Shown: positions 36,112 to 47,280, counted from the stretch's first letter. The stretch is DNA of 64,000 nt from Diaporthe sp. PMI_573 (GCA_021399435.1 JAJTUP010000033.1:496001-560000), one strand, 5' to 3'. Program-made: numbers and translations. The notes: a model not told the origin generated them from the sequence alone.

Positions 36112-37782
36112 TCAGGCAAAGATCAAGCCTTTATAGCCAGACTTTTTGCATGCCTCCGTACGCCTGCGATACTCAATAACGCTGCCCGAGTACCTTGCGA
36201 CACTCCTGACTTGCTTTCCCTTCACGTTTGTGTTCACTCCGGTCATCCAGCTGTCCACCTCATTGATGAGTGTCCCGGCCTTGCTGCACTCCACAACATG
36301 CTCCGTCCATTCATGGGCAGCCTCCTCGGTTGCCTCGACGTACGAGTAGTTGTTATCTTTGCAGTACTGCAAGGCATCCGTGACAAAGTCAACAACGTGC
36401 TCTATGCTCCGCGTCGCGTTGCCAAAAGGCTGGTGAGGGCCCAGGACTAGGAACGTGTTGGGCAGCGCGGGAACAGTGACTCCGAGGAAGGTATGTGGCC
36501 TGTGGTCCGGCCATATTGCGTCCTCGCTACCCTTGGAATCGCTGGTAGCAATGAGCGGCCGGCCGTCTTTGGCGTGCCAGTCGATAGCGTTGAAGGCACC
36601 AGTGACAGCATCGAAGCCTGTGGCGCAAACGAGAACGTCCAGCTTGTGCTCCTTCCCGTCTGATGTTATTATGCCGCCTGGGGTAACGCGCTCGGCTGGT
36701 GTCTTGCGTAGGTTCACCAGTTGGACATTGGGTCTATTGAATGCTTCGAAGTAGCCGCTGTTGAGGGGCACTCGTCGAGTGCCGTAGCCGTGGGTAGGAA
36801 TGAGGTTTTCGGCCGTCTCTGGATCCTTGACCTGTTCCCTGATCTTCCCAGCTATGAATTCCGAGTACAGTCGGTTGGCTTCTCGATCAGTATATGTGTC
36901 ACTGAACACGCCCAGCCACTTGCCGAACCCTGGCTCTGCATACAACTTTTCGAAATGTGCCAGCCGCTCTTCTTCGGCAACATCAACAGATTTGCGAGGG
37001 TCAGCTTGGTGCAGGAATCCTGAAGAGGTCTGGGCGCATCTATCGAATATTTCATTGTACTCGCTCCTGTACTTCTCCATCTGCTCGGGACTGATTTGGG
37101 CGTTGCGCAGGGGAGCGGACCAGTTGGCCGTTCGTTGGAAGACGCTTAGAGACTGGATGCCTGGCTCCTTGGATATTGCTGTGATAGTCTGAATGCCGGT
37201 TGCCCCAGTGCCAATCACACCAACACGCTTTCCCATAAGATCGCGGCTCATGTCAAAATCCTTCGGCCAACGGGACGTGTGGTAGGCCTGGCCTTGGAAG
37301 TCTTCGAGGCCCGGGATCGCTGGCCAGGTCGGTGCGGAGAGAAATCCGAGGCAGCTCACGAAAAAGCGAGTCTTGTAACATGTTCCCACTTCATCCACAA
37401 ATGACCACAGACGATCCTGATCGTGCCAGTGCGCCGATGTGATGCGCGTGTTGAACTGTATATTCTTGTACAAGTCGCGTTTCTTCGCAATGCTCTTGAT
37501 GTATTCTTGCATCTCTGCCTGCGACGAGAACGTGTCTCTCCACTCCCATTGCTGGAGAAACTCCTTGTCGAAAGAGTAGCCGTATGAAATAGACTCCGTG
37601 TCAAGTCTGCAACCAGGGTAACGGTTCCAATGCCAGACGCCACCCACGTCGCTGGCAGCCTCTATGGCTTTAGTATTCCAGGAAGGAAAGCGTTCGCGGA
37701 TGTGATGGAGACTGCAGATACCAGAAAGCCCAGCCCCGATGATGAGTACATCGTACGTAGTCTCGACATCCATAGATCCCAT
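36112..37782 (-). CDS. Baeyer-Villiger-type flavin monooxygenase
   Basis: An intronless frame of 556 residues. An FAD-binding GAGLSG lies at 16-21, the BVMO fingerprint FQGQAYHTSRWP at 162-173 (FxGxxxHxxxWP), and a second Rossmann motif GTGATG at 191-196 for NADPH. VCATGFD near the C-terminal third is also typical. Type I BVMOs insert one oxygen next to a ketone, giving an ester or lactone; cyclohexanone and phenylacetone enzymes are relatives. Two alcohol dehydrogenase-like SDRs beside it would supply a ketone. The protein has no signal peptide and should be cytosolic. Length is normal. The start is the first ATG; a second Met is at residue 4. Substrate unknown. Confidence 0.93.
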   Translation of the reverse strand: MGSMDVETTYDVLIIGAGLSGICSLHHIRERFPSWNTKAIEAASDVGGVWHWNRYPGCRLDTESISYGYSFDKEFLQQWEWRDTFSSQAEMQEYIKSIAKKRDLYKNIQFNTRITSAHWHDQDRLWSFVDEVGTCYKTRFFVSCLGFLSAPTWPAIPGLEDFQGQAYHTSRWPKDFDMSRDLMGKRVGVIGTGATGIQTITAISKEPGIQSLSVFQRTANWSAPLRNAQISPEQMEKYRSEYNEIFDRCAQTSSGFLHQADPRKSVDVAEEERLAHFEKLYAEPGFGKWLGVFSDTYTDREANRLYSEFIAGKIREQVKDPETAENLIPTHGYGTRRVPLNSGYFEAFNRPNVQLVNLRKTPAERVTPGGIITSDGKEHKLDVLVCATGFDAVTGAFNAIDWHAKDGRPLIATSDSKGSEDAIWPDHRPHTFLGVTVPALPNTFLVLGPHQPFGNATRSIEHVVDFVTDALQYCKDNNYSYVEATEEAAHEWTEHVVECSKAGTLINEVDSWMTGVNTNVKGKQVRSVARYSGSVIEYRRRTEACKKSGYKGLIFA

Positions 37783-38756
37783 GATCTCCGACTTGTAGAG
37801 TACTATTGTGGAATGAATAGAAATACAGTCTTAAGCTTCAATATATGGGTGTTGCTAGCCAGCAAATGGTCGCAAGACATGCATGAGATAGTACCGAAGT
37901 GGAACTGCCAGTGCTGGAGTTCCGATTCTCTGGATTTAAGTATGGCAAGTACTAGTTAGTCGGTATAATTATGACCTGTATTAGTCATTGAAACAAGATC
38001 TCTGCTAGTATTGCCCGTCCCGGTACGGAAGATTAGGAAACCGATGCCATTGCCTGTGATCAAACCAGAATTTGCAGGTGCTCACAAAATGTACCTGAGT
38101 GCGACAAGCTCTACAACTCCGACTGTGGTCCTTGGGAGCTGTGGCATCCGTAGCACGGAAACGCTGTGCCCCGCTTGCACCCACCCTGGTCTCCGCCAGG
38201 GGAAACTTTCCATATTCGAGGCTTGGCGACGAAGCTCACGTCACACCCGCCACTTCAGATACAAAGTATCAACGCATGATCGTCATCTGATAAGAGTTGA
38301 AGATTATGATTGGAATTGTTCGGAGAAAACGCTGGGCGATGCAGAGTCAAGACCCCTCAGGGGAAAATGAGTAAAAAGGTAAGGCAGAGAGGCCCATGAT
38401 TCTTTCGCGCAGCTGCACATTGTCTTTGGCCCGTTTTGTATGCAGAACCACCAGGCATATCATGTCAAAGTCCACGCAACCGGCTACATAGACTCATTAT
38501 ACATGTGACTGATTTGGCATGTTTTCTACCACTGTCATACTTGTTGACCGTATCTCTGAGAGCGCAATTGTAGCAAAATAATGTTTTCATTTGGCCAATC
38601 CGCTACAAAGGCACAATCTCGGGCGATTCATTGTCTGAAGTCGACTTGACGCATCCCTGGCGTCATCATATGAAGGAATAAAGCTGCCCATCGCCATATT
38701 CACATGGGCAATAGCTAAGATATATACAGAGAATGCCCCATCGTCCCTGAACGAGG
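37783..38756. other. Intergenic: BVMO promoter and GH16 3' side
   Basis: Nearly 1 kb with no believable gene. CGTCCCGGTACGG at about 38017 could be a CGG-type regulator site. Nothing else stands out. Confidence 0.4.
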
Positions 38757-39886
38757 CTAGTTGTTGTAAACAGCAATGTACTCTGCCTGCAAGGTGCCAC
38801 CGCTGACTGTGTTGGAAAGTGGAGTGGCACTGCCGAATTGATTATTCGGAAAAGCCCCACCGATGGCCAGGTTCAGCAGAATGAAGTGAGGATTGTGCAC
38901 AGCTTGGGCCCAGGTGTCTGCGGGCAGGTCCGTCTCGACGACCTGCCAGAAGAGAATGCCGTCGACGAACCACCGGACGGCCTCGAGCTCCTGGGAGCGG
39001 TCGACCTCGAGGGTGTATGTGTGGAAGTTGCCCTGGCTATAGCATACAGAGTCAGCTGTCAAAGAACCAAAGAAGTAGCTGCATGCTAATACGGTGAGAA
39101 GTGAGCCACAAGGCGGCCATAGCCTGTATCAAAACCTGCAGCCCATAAAGTCTTTGTTGTGTAGGCCAAAGATGGGGTATATTTGTTCTGGAAGGGGCAA
39201 AGATCGTATCCAAAAGCTGCTTACCATGGGCTTCCCGGGCACTCGCGCGAGCCCACGAGGCCGTCTGTCTCGCGGCATGGCCCGCCCGGGTTCACTCCGC
39301 AGTGCATCACTCCCCACACGCGGTTGATAGCATTGACGTTCTCCATGATGTCGAACTCTCCGACGGAGGGCCAGTTTCTATAAAGACGTTAGTCACTATA
39401 CTTGGTAAAGCCAAACTTGCGTAGGGCTCACTGGTAATTTCCCCGGTACGAACTGCCGAGTGTCCAAAAGGCTGGCCAGTATCCAATGCCGTTGCTGCCG
39501 ACGTTGGGCAGGTTGAGGCTTGCTTGGATCCTCATCGTGCCACCAGCACGCGCAACAAAGTTGTTGCGCTGCGTCTCAATGCGGGCAGAGGTCCAAGCAC
39601 CGGAGGAGCTCTTGATTGCTGTAATCTGGAGAGCACCATTGCCGTTCAGCTTCAGGTTATTAGTGCTGCTCGTATAAGTCTGGATCTCTCCTGTTCCCCA
39701 ATTGGCCGGACCTCCTGGGTAGCTTGTGCCAGTGTCAATGATCCAGTTGGAAGTGCTGGGAAGGCTGTTGACAGAGCCAATAAAGTCGTCACCCCAGGTC
39801 AGCGTAAATCCCGAGATGCTAGGGATGGCAGCATTGATGACTGGCAGGCCAGCGATGGCAGTGGCAAGAACGTTGCGAATACCCAT
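38757..39886 (-). CDS. Secreted GH16 endo-beta-1,3(4)-glucanase-like protein
   Basis: Three exons (39886-39432, 39377-39225, 39036-38757) give 295 residues; introns are 54 and 188 nt. Signal peptide at 1-19 (MGIRNVLATAIAGLPVINA). The GH16 active site is GEFDIMEN, with Glu159, Asp161 and Glu164. IGYWPAFWTLG before it and FHTYTLEVDRS, then WFVDGILFW after it, are family landmarks. Such enzymes cut beta-1,3- or mixed-linked glucans, and it is probably secreted for nutrition or wall work. It has no evident link to the oxidoreductases around it. The 188-nt intron is related along its whole length to an intron of the Zn2Cys6 gene 6.5 kb away. The codon at that junction reads Cys, as in CPGSPCQGNF, and is the least certain residue. 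Confidence 0.88.
39037..39224 (-). repeat. Introner-like element, copy 2 (intron of GH16 gene)
   Basis: A 188-nt intron aligned end to end with the 194-nt intron at 32299-32492. It starts GTAAGCAGC and ends with AGCTGACTCTG, then TATGCTATAG. The branch site GCTGAC is at the same place in both copies. Each copy lies in the sense direction of its host gene, so they are inverted relative to each other in the window. Confidence 0.85.
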
Positions 39887-42800
39887 TTTGATTTAGGAAC
39901 AATGATGGCAAAGCCGTCAGTAATATATACAGGTGACGGCTGTGAATATGTAAAGACAGAGAATCAGATAGGAGGGAGTGTGATGAGTAGTTGAAAAGCA
40001 CTTTTTGACATTCTGATGAGGCCAGAGCTGGCCTCATTATATATTCTTTTCTTCTCTTTCCTACATCCTCATTGTTGGTGCCGTCGACTCGTGAGACCCA
40101 CAACAAGTCGGCCTACTGACAGACTTTCTATCAGGCGCCGCCTGACAAGACCATACCCACTCCGGTGTTCACACCATGCGCTTGTCTCCCGGTTCATGGC
40201 ACGCTGCACGGGCATCGAAACGGCCCGTTTATGATAGGCTCCAAGGCAGATAAATTGGATCCAAGAACGTGTGGTCACAGCGTGTTGCCAAGACTTCGAC
40301 AATCTTGTGAGTCGTGCGGTGAGACAGGGCAGATCTTGGTAGACTAGTGGAAGGAGAGAAACTATCATGGCCTGGCCCGCAGGAACCTGGAGAAGAATGT
40401 GCTGAGCCGTGTGATTCCTGTCCTCAGGGGTGGTCACCCGCGGCTGGTCGCGTGGGGTAAACCTGTCCTGCCGATTGGAGACTTCGTGGGCCCACCAGGC
40501 ATAGCGGCGGCTGCGAACGGGACGAACTGTCCAGGGGTGATGTGAATGCAGCAGCTCTGTTGGCTAATAATCATTTTCTGGGGTTGTATCCACCAGCTAT
40601 GTCAGCCGGGTGGCATGGTCTGGGGCCTCAGGCACGGCGACTTGGCCTGCCGAAGCGTCCACGAGGATATAGTGCGTTGGCTTCATATTGATGATCAAGG
40701 ATGGCAGTGGGAGAGGGCAGAAAAGACAACGGTCCGCTGGTACGGCCTAGACCTAAGCACAAGACCGGAGAGGATTACCTACAAGCGCAGTGGACCCGGT
40801 GTGTTCCTGACAGGCCAAGGAAGCCAGCGCTAATGCTGCGCAACAGGTACCTCGGCTGGATCTGAATGTTTTGATTCGAGGATGTTCTTGGTAAACTTGG
40901 CTTCCCTCCGCGTCATGCATGTGGCTCAAAAGTCCCAGCCTCAAGCCACGGCGCACTCGAGATGTTGGCCCCCGGTACAAGCACATTGCATCTTCTGCCT
41001 GGATGTGCTGTATATTTCTCGCGCCTGCTTGTTTTGCTCACTGTACGCTGCATCAGCACAGAAGAATTTCATGGCATTTGCAAGTTTGAAACTCTTGAAG
41101 TACGACTGCACATTGATCAGAGTATTTGGGACTGCATCTTTGCTGCGTCATGTGAGCAAAGGGCCCATCAGTGAGTCGGCATACTACTGTGTGACTCGGG
41201 ACTCCTGTTCTGGCTAAGCCGTCTAATCCACTTATTCAGACACCCTGTGCACTCTGTGATTTGATGATGCCGGTAGCAGGATGCAACCTTCCTCTCCTGA
41301 CACTTTCCCCTGGCGCTTCGATATTCGGGCCTCATTCCGGATTTTCGGTAAAAGTTCTCAACTTGGTCTAGTTCCTCTCCGTAGCCGACATGGTGAGAAC
41401 CTCTATAGAATTGGCAACCGGCACCAAGCACCGAGAGGACAGAATAGGAAATCAGGAATCGGCCCGTTGAGGTCTCTGTCATCATAGACATGTTCGAAAA
41501 ACGTAGTTATTGATGTCGAACAAATCATTGTCAGGACTTCAAAGTCGGGCCTTCTTTGGCGGCCGAGGGAGGTGGTAACAAGCCTGCGCTGGGCGCGTCC
41601 TTCACAAAGCCTGCAGAATGCTCAACGTGTTTGGTGCAAACAACATGATCGGTGTGTAACACGATCTCAGTCCAACGTCGCTTGTCAACCCCGCTGCTGA
41701 GTTAAAAGGTGCAGACGATCAAGGTATGATACGGAGTGGGCCTGCTCCGGCGACGAATGGCTTGTCACCAGTTCAATCGGCAGTGAGTTCGTGAGTCGTT
41801 CATCCCTGCTGTGCTCCAGAGTCATGTCGGTGCTACAGCGCCATGAAGGTAGCAGAACTACCGACATAGTTAAAGTTTCTGGTCGGCGTGCAGCGAAACA
41901 ATGCTTAGTTAGACGTGCGTTAGCAGGTTGACAATCAGGAACGAGGTAAGGAATGAAACCCCAAGTTCCACGGCTCCGGTCGGACCGGGGCTCGTTCGAC
42001 CAAGCTCACGTCCCCGTCTCCAGATTCCTGCCCACCATGTCGAGACGGTACCACCGGCTTGCAATGTGTGGTCATGTGCCTGTCACCCAATGGTCCGCAC
42101 CGCCAAAGTTGCAGCAAGCAAGCACCAAGCACTCGAGACCCGTCTTGTCTTTCAAATGCCCCAGGTAACTACCAGCACATTGCAGACTTTGTTTGCAGAA
42201 AAGGCCAGCCTGTTGCCGAGTATTCCTGGAAAGAAATCATCGGGCTTGGTGGCAAGTTGCCATTGGCAAATAAGCATATCTCAAGAAGGACAAGCTCCAT
42301 CGAGCAACAAGATAAGATTCCCAAGGCATCCATCCGCCTCCAGACCGCACTCTGTCTGTTTGGCTCGGTTTGCTGCGACATAAATGCGTCAGAAATGTAA
42401 TCCGCGGTTTAGTCCACTGCCATGTGAAGTCTTGACTTGCTAAGACCTGAGTCAGCCGGGGGAGGCGCCCTCATGGCAATGAAAGATACAAGGCTTCGGC
42501 GCAGAGATCTTTCTTCTTTCTTGGATGAGCCCGTCCAAAGCCAGGACAGATTCCTGCTCGGTTGCTCCGATGCCCTGCTGCGTCAAAGTCTCAGCGTCGC
42601 AGCTGACGATCGTTGGCGTCGCTGGCGGCACCACTCGAGCGGTAAGCCAGATCGAACGGTTTCAGCCATGCTATCATCGCACAGAAACGACGGCCTGAAG
42701 CCCGCGGCGATGATGTACCCCCTGGCAGGTTTGGACCCTGCATATTGGCTGAATTATTTTAGGGGTCGCTGATTGTCCTGATCGGGAGTGACCCCGTTGT

Positions 42801-43062
42801 ATCATTGGCTGGATGGAATGCTCTGACGTCACTGCCGATCGCCAACGACCCTGAATTCAGGTTTGATGTGCACTCACGGCACTGTAACGAAGAGTTGTGG
42901 GTGGCAGTACCTTACGATGGAGGCAGATCGAGAACGCATGAAAAGGGACTGATCACCCGGCCAAGGGCTGGGCTGCGTCAACCCCTTCTCCTACAGTCTC
43001 ACCGTCGAATACCGACGCCACGTGTACGTTTCCCAAGACAACATAAAACCACTACACCCAAG
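39887..43062. other. Long intergenic stretch, no gene recognised
   Basis: More than 3 kb with only short frames on both strands that show no family, signal peptide or splice pattern. No repeat or transposon end was recognised by eye. Confidence 0.45.
39921..39930 (-). promoter_or_regulatory. TATA-like element of the GH16 gene
   Basis: GTATATATTA on the minus strand, 35-44 bases before the ATG at 39886. If used, the leader would be very short. It could equally serve a start within the first few codons' region. Confidence 0.35.
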
Positions 43063-43643
43063 ATGCCATTCTTCACACGTCGCGAGCCCGAAGAGGAGCT
43101 CCCACCTCCCGAGCCTCAGTATGAGGAGGAGCCACGAAAGCGGGGTGGCCTCCTAAGCTCCCTACGCCGGGACCCATCACCAACTCCAACCACCTCGACT
43201 CAGGCGACCGACTCGACACGCCGCACGTCCAGCACCTATCGCACGAGCCCGACGCACAATGACGGCTCTAGCAGTATCTTCAGCCGGTCAACGTCGACAT
43301 CGACGAGGGGCCACGGCGGTCTCCTACGCAAGTTCGGAGCAAATGAGGAGCTTGACCCTTCCATCATTCAGGCGCGCGAGAGGATGATGAGCGCCGAGAC
43401 AGCTGAGAAGGAGGCTGATCGTGCTCTGGAACTGGCGCGGCGCGAGGTCAAGGACGCCCGCGAGGAGATGAAGAGGCTTGAAATCGAGGCCAAGGAGGAG
43501 GCTCGACGTGCAAAGATCAAGGCCTATCATGCAAAGGAGGTCTCAAAGCGTGGCAAGGCTCTTGGACGTAAGTTGGATTTTATCATTAATACAGTCATTT
43601 GGATAATGCTAATCACCATGTCACAGGCCACGACCTCCGGTAA
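43063..43643 (+). CDS. Hypothetical coiled-coil protein
   Basis: Two exons (43063-43567, 43627-43643; 59-nt intron) give 173 residues ending KALGRHDLR. Residues 1-100 are disordered: an acidic Pro-rich start (MPFFTRREPEEELPPPEP), RKRGGLLSSLRRD, then Ser/Thr repeats. Residues about 105-165 are a strongly charged heptad-like helix (EKEADRALELARREVKDARE), likely a coiled coil. Proteins of this kind, with the KRGKALGRH ending, are familiar as unnamed proteins in filamentous ascomycetes. No signal peptide or membrane segment. Function unknown. The last exon encodes only five residues, but donor GTAAGT, branch CTAAT and acceptor CAG are all good. Confidence 0.7.
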
Positions 43644-44096
43644 TTTACGACAGCACCTCGCAGCGGTTACGGTCCGGCAAATCTTAACGGGGACACTCTG
43701 CGACCTGCAACCCGGGACATTTTCAAATGTATCATTTTATCCAGTGCACTACCACGTGAGCGGGAGTTAGGAGATGGACTTAATCACATTCAAATTATCT
43801 ACTATTATGCTTCGTTGTTGATCCCTGTGACAAAAACATGATCCCATCAAATGTTCTTCATCTAGGCCTTGGCTACATTGCTTGTGCTTGCATTCCCAAC
43901 CAGGGTCCACACCCAGAGTGATTCTCTTGTCCATCTCTTGTGGGCACTGTTTTGGTATATCGTTGGTTAAGTGATACGGTGCAGCATAAATGAGGTGATC
44001 CAACCCATCGTTGCGGAGATACAGGTACAGCTGCCTGTACATGTCATCCACAACGAGGCCCCTCTCCGCGGTCCTCGCGAGACTCTATTCTTTGGA
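43644..44096. other. Intergenic, with a short minus-strand frame
   Basis: A Cys-containing frame of about 90 residues runs on the minus strand (start near 44042, end 43767), without signal peptide or recognised family. It ends in the gap downstream of the Pro/Thr-rich gene. I do not call it a gene. Confidence 0.35.
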
Positions 44097-44759
44097 CTAA
44101 GCCTCGTCTAACTCATAAGTATTGGGTGCAGGCCCACCGAAGATACCTCCAGGCATATCAGGTCTTCTGCTTGCGGGGCTGCTTTCATAAACTGGACCAG
44201 CAGTGACGGGTACAGTCACTGAGCCCGAGTCATTCGGAGGTGGCCCGGGCAGCGTGACGGTGACCCAGTGGGTAATGGTAAAAGTGTTGCCATGCATGGC
44301 AGCCGGAGACGAGGTTGGGAGGGGCGGGATTTGGGCATCCGTGGTAACCGTAGGAGGCGCCAAGCTTATGGTGATGACGGTCCAAGGTGATGATGTGGAT
44401 TCAGGTACTGGTGTAATTTCTGTCAATTCATCACGGGTGGTTGATAATGGAGAGGGGTCAACGGGAGTCACCAAATTAGCAAGGTCTGGCCCGGACGGGG
44501 GGGTAATGGGAGTCACCATATTAGCAGGGTCTGCTGTTGTCGAGGGGGTAACGGGAATCACCAAACTAGCAGGGTCTGCTGTTGACGAGGGTTGCAAAGC
44601 TACGAGTCGAAAATAGCCCGCTGCGTCTCTGTTGGTGGCTGAGATTTGAGCGTTGGGTTCTGCTGTATCCTCAAGCTGCGTTGGGTTTGATGGAATAGGA
44701 TAAGGGACAGCTCTCGCAGCCCCAATAAGTAGAAGTAGAGTTTGTGGTCGTGAGGACAT
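44097..44759 (-). CDS. Secreted Pro/Thr-rich repeat protein
   Basis: An intronless 220-residue protein with a signal peptide at 1-17 (MSSRPQTLLLLIGAARA). Residues about 58-105 hold three imperfect 16-residue repeats built on ADPA.LV.PVTPST: TADPASLVIPVTPS, TADPANMVTPITPP and PDLANLVTPVDPSP. A Thr/Val-rich stretch follows (NTFTITHWVTVTLPGPPP), as in many fungal surface proteins, then an acidic end (NTYELDEA). No GPI tail is seen, so it may be secreted. A GTATATAAA box lies about 87-95 bases before the ATG. A decayed relative is at 46404-47280. Function unknown. Confidence 0.65.
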   Translation of the reverse strand: MSSRPQTLLLLIGAARAVPYPIPSNPTQLEDTAEPNAQISATNRDAAGYFRLVALQPSSTADPASLVIPVTPSTTADPANMVTPITPPSGPDLANLVTPVDPSPLSTTRDELTEITPVPESTSSPWTVITISLAPPTVTTDAQIPPLPTSSPAAMHGNTFTITHWVTVTLPGPPPNDSGSVTVPVTAGPVYESSPASRRPDMPGGIFGGPAPNTYELDEA

Positions 44760-46403
44760 TTTCGCTTCGAGTTGTTTTATGTACTGAGGTGTTGGATTGA
44801 TTGAGGAGAAATTTGAACAGACCTTGACCAAGCGGGCTCAGCGGGTTTATATACCTGGGTACGTGCGGATATATTTCATGGCTTTACTCACACACATCCT
44901 CGAGCAACTTCCGCATCAAGTTGTTATCAATGCAGTTTAGTGGCTACCGTATTACGCACTGTTCAATCATATTATGAAATGATGTGGTATCACTTCCAGA
45001 TTGTGGCTGCATGGCAATGATTTAACGAGCCCAGTGACGCACGGCCTCACTCCCTACCTGGCAGTGGTTCATTGCATGTGACTCCATCCCGAGACATTCT
45101 CCCAAAAGTTGTTCATCAAAATCAGAGCGGTCGACTTTGGCAACATAGTTGGACAGCCTTCGGAAAAGACGATGTGGACAAACTCCATCTTCATAGGAGA
45201 AGTTCACTGGTTCAGAATTTTGGAACAACCTTGACTTCTCGAGTTCAAAAATGCATAGGCAGCGGCATGGATCTACAATACAAGAAGTCGAGTGCATTTC
45301 ATCAAAGTCAGCTATCTACGGCCCTCTGCATACTCTGGGGAGATAGCCAACTTTGCTCGACTTGAATTTTTGCCAGCTAGGGGGTCGTAGTGAGGTTGTC
45401 AGCCGGGGATCGAAATGAAATACACAAAGAATAAGCATAGCTTAGAGTAGCCCGAGATTACAAGAGACTGCTCCAGGCGGAGGAGTATCTGGGTAGAGGG
45501 CAGAGAGGGCGGCAGAGAGGTTGTAAATAGTAGCAAGCTTATGAAGTTGATAAGAGCCGACCAATCCCTACTTAAAAAACATATTACACTTTCTAGGAGT
45601 CTTAGATTAAGCCCCGCCCAGAGCGTTCCCTTGTAGGCTCGGGCCACTCTAAGCTACTCTTAATTAAAACCAGAATTTCTTCTACATTATCTAAACAAAA
45701 AATAGCATCTTTGGAAACACATATAAATCGAATGAATCTACTTTGCTTAATATGATAATAGCCCCCCACCCCCCGGGATTTGATTCATCCTCACGCCAAA
45801 ACTACAACAAAACATCTAGAAGAGCATCGCCATACCCACTTCAGCCTAAAAGGCTACGTCTGGGGCATCAAGAGAATGAGTATCACTGCTCCTTCTGAAC
45901 TTGTGGGATTTGTACTTGTTGCTGCCTTTATTGCATCCTCCATCGCTCTGGTGGTCTGAGTCGTTGCATTCGTCTTCTCCCTCTTCACCTCCACAACAAC
46001 AATCTCCTTTGTGCCGATTTTCCTTCTTGTCGTTTCCCCCCTGGAGTTACGTGATAGCCCTCATGATCAATTTAATCGAATGATAACCCACCGAAACCCT
46101 CGCTTCACTGATATGGAACAATTTTCCGGCCATACTTTTCGAGGGGCTGAGTTCGGCCACATCTTATGTGAGCTTGCTGGCTCCTAATAACTTGGTTAGA
46201 GGTGGTGGACCATCCTTGGAATTTGATATTTCAGTGACATCTACTTTCAAAGGCTGGCCCAGGAATTTCTCGAAAGTGTATCCACATGGTTTGCTGTGAA
46301 AAAGAAAGGCCTTGAGGCTGTGGTCCATCGGATGACCCGAAAGGTGGTGTGATGATGCTCCTTCATTGGACGGGGTGGCAACACTTGGTGTAGCTGCGAA
46401 GCG
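44760..46403. other. Intergenic, no gene recognised
   Basis: It holds the promoter of the Pro/Thr-rich gene and then AT-rich sequence. A frame of 91 residues on the minus strand at 45022-45297 has several Cys but no signal peptide or family. Confidence 0.4.
44846..44854 (-). promoter_or_regulatory. TATA box of the Pro/Thr-rich protein gene
   Basis: GTATATAAA on the minus strand about 90 bases upstream of the ATG at 44759, followed by a CT/CA-rich leader. Position and sequence fit a core promoter. Confidence 0.45.
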
Positions 46404-47280
46404 TTAAGGACTCTCTGGTGAAGTTTGCGAAACGAAGAGAGTCGTGGTCACAACATTTTCCATCCTGATAACGGGAATATTTGATGTGAGCGTATGAATA
46501 TTCATGCCGGCCGCTGCAATGGGTGCAGGAGATGTTTGTGTGTTGGAGGTTGGGATGGGCTGGCGGGTTACCGAGGATGCCGAGGTCATGGACTCAGAGT
46601 CGTGAGAGATATCACTTGACGATCCCAATGCTTGACCTGCACCGTTTAAGATCGTGTATGAGACTCTGCTACTCTGAAGACCATCCGATTCCAATGGAGT
46701 AACTAAGGGAACGAGGCTGGCAGTGGATGAGTCGGCTTTCGATGTCGCAGGGTGACAGGTGTCACCAAGGTTGTAAAATTAGTCTGTAGTTTTGTAGTTT
46801 TAGTCAGACCTCGAGACTAAAAAAGTGTAGTCTGTAGTCTTGTAGTTTCATGGTCTGACTAAAACTACAAAACTACAGACTAAATTACAGAAGACTACAA
46901 AAACTACAAAAAAAAGTGGAGATTTTTCACAGCAGAAAACCTCTCATTTTCCAGCTTCGCTAGTGTGCCCAAAGTTGTTTTTAAATGGTCTATACTTATT
47001 CTTGTCTTCTAATTGGCTTAGAAGTGGGTCTATTGTCCCAAATAGGCCGTAGATCTACTTTTTGTAGTCAGACTACAAAACTACAGACTAAATCTCTAAA
47101 AAAAAAACTTAGTCTTTAGTCACGACTAAAAACTACAACTGATTTAGTCACAAATTTGGTGTGACTAAGTTTGTAGTTTTAGTCAAGGCCAAAGACTAAA
47201 CTTAGTCTGACTAATTTCAACCCTGGGTGTCACAATATGTGCAAGGTCAATGCTCGTTGTAGATGATCAGCCTCTCTCTT
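46404..47280 (-). pseudogene. Decayed paralogue of the Pro/Thr-rich protein, split by a MITE
   Basis: Minus-strand reading to the right of the MITE gives SSTTSIDLAHIVTPVT. To its left it gives ADSSTASLVPLVTPLESD, ending ENVVTTTLFVSQTSPESP at 46404. Both halves match the repeat and C-terminal style of the gene at 44097-44759 (SSTADPASLVIPVTP; NTFTITHWVTVTLPGPPP). Besides the 460-bp insertion there is a one-base frame change near 46750 and an upstream stop (TGA) before SSTTS. No signal peptide remains. The resemblance is by eye and the stretch is low complexity, so homology is likely but not certain. Confidence 0.55.
46766..47225. mobile_element. hAT-type MITE (non-autonomous), 460 bp
   Basis: Ends are imperfect inverted repeats: CAAGGTTGTAAAATTAGTC at the left and, reverse-complemented, CAGGGTTGAAATTAGTC at the right. 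The CAGGG start is typical of hAT elements. It is flanked by identical 8-bp duplications GGTGTCAC at 46758-46765 and 47226-47233, the hAT target length. The interior has no coding frame but many copies, in both directions, of TAGTCTGTAGTTTTGTAG-like motifs in subterminal arrays; such arrays bind hAT transposases. An autonomous partner is not in this window. Confidence 0.85.

Noticed and set aside
43767..44051. Cys-containing minus-strand frame as a small secreted effector
   Set aside because: It has no signal peptide, starts at a non-ATG codon in its longest form and has no splice link to the gene upstream.
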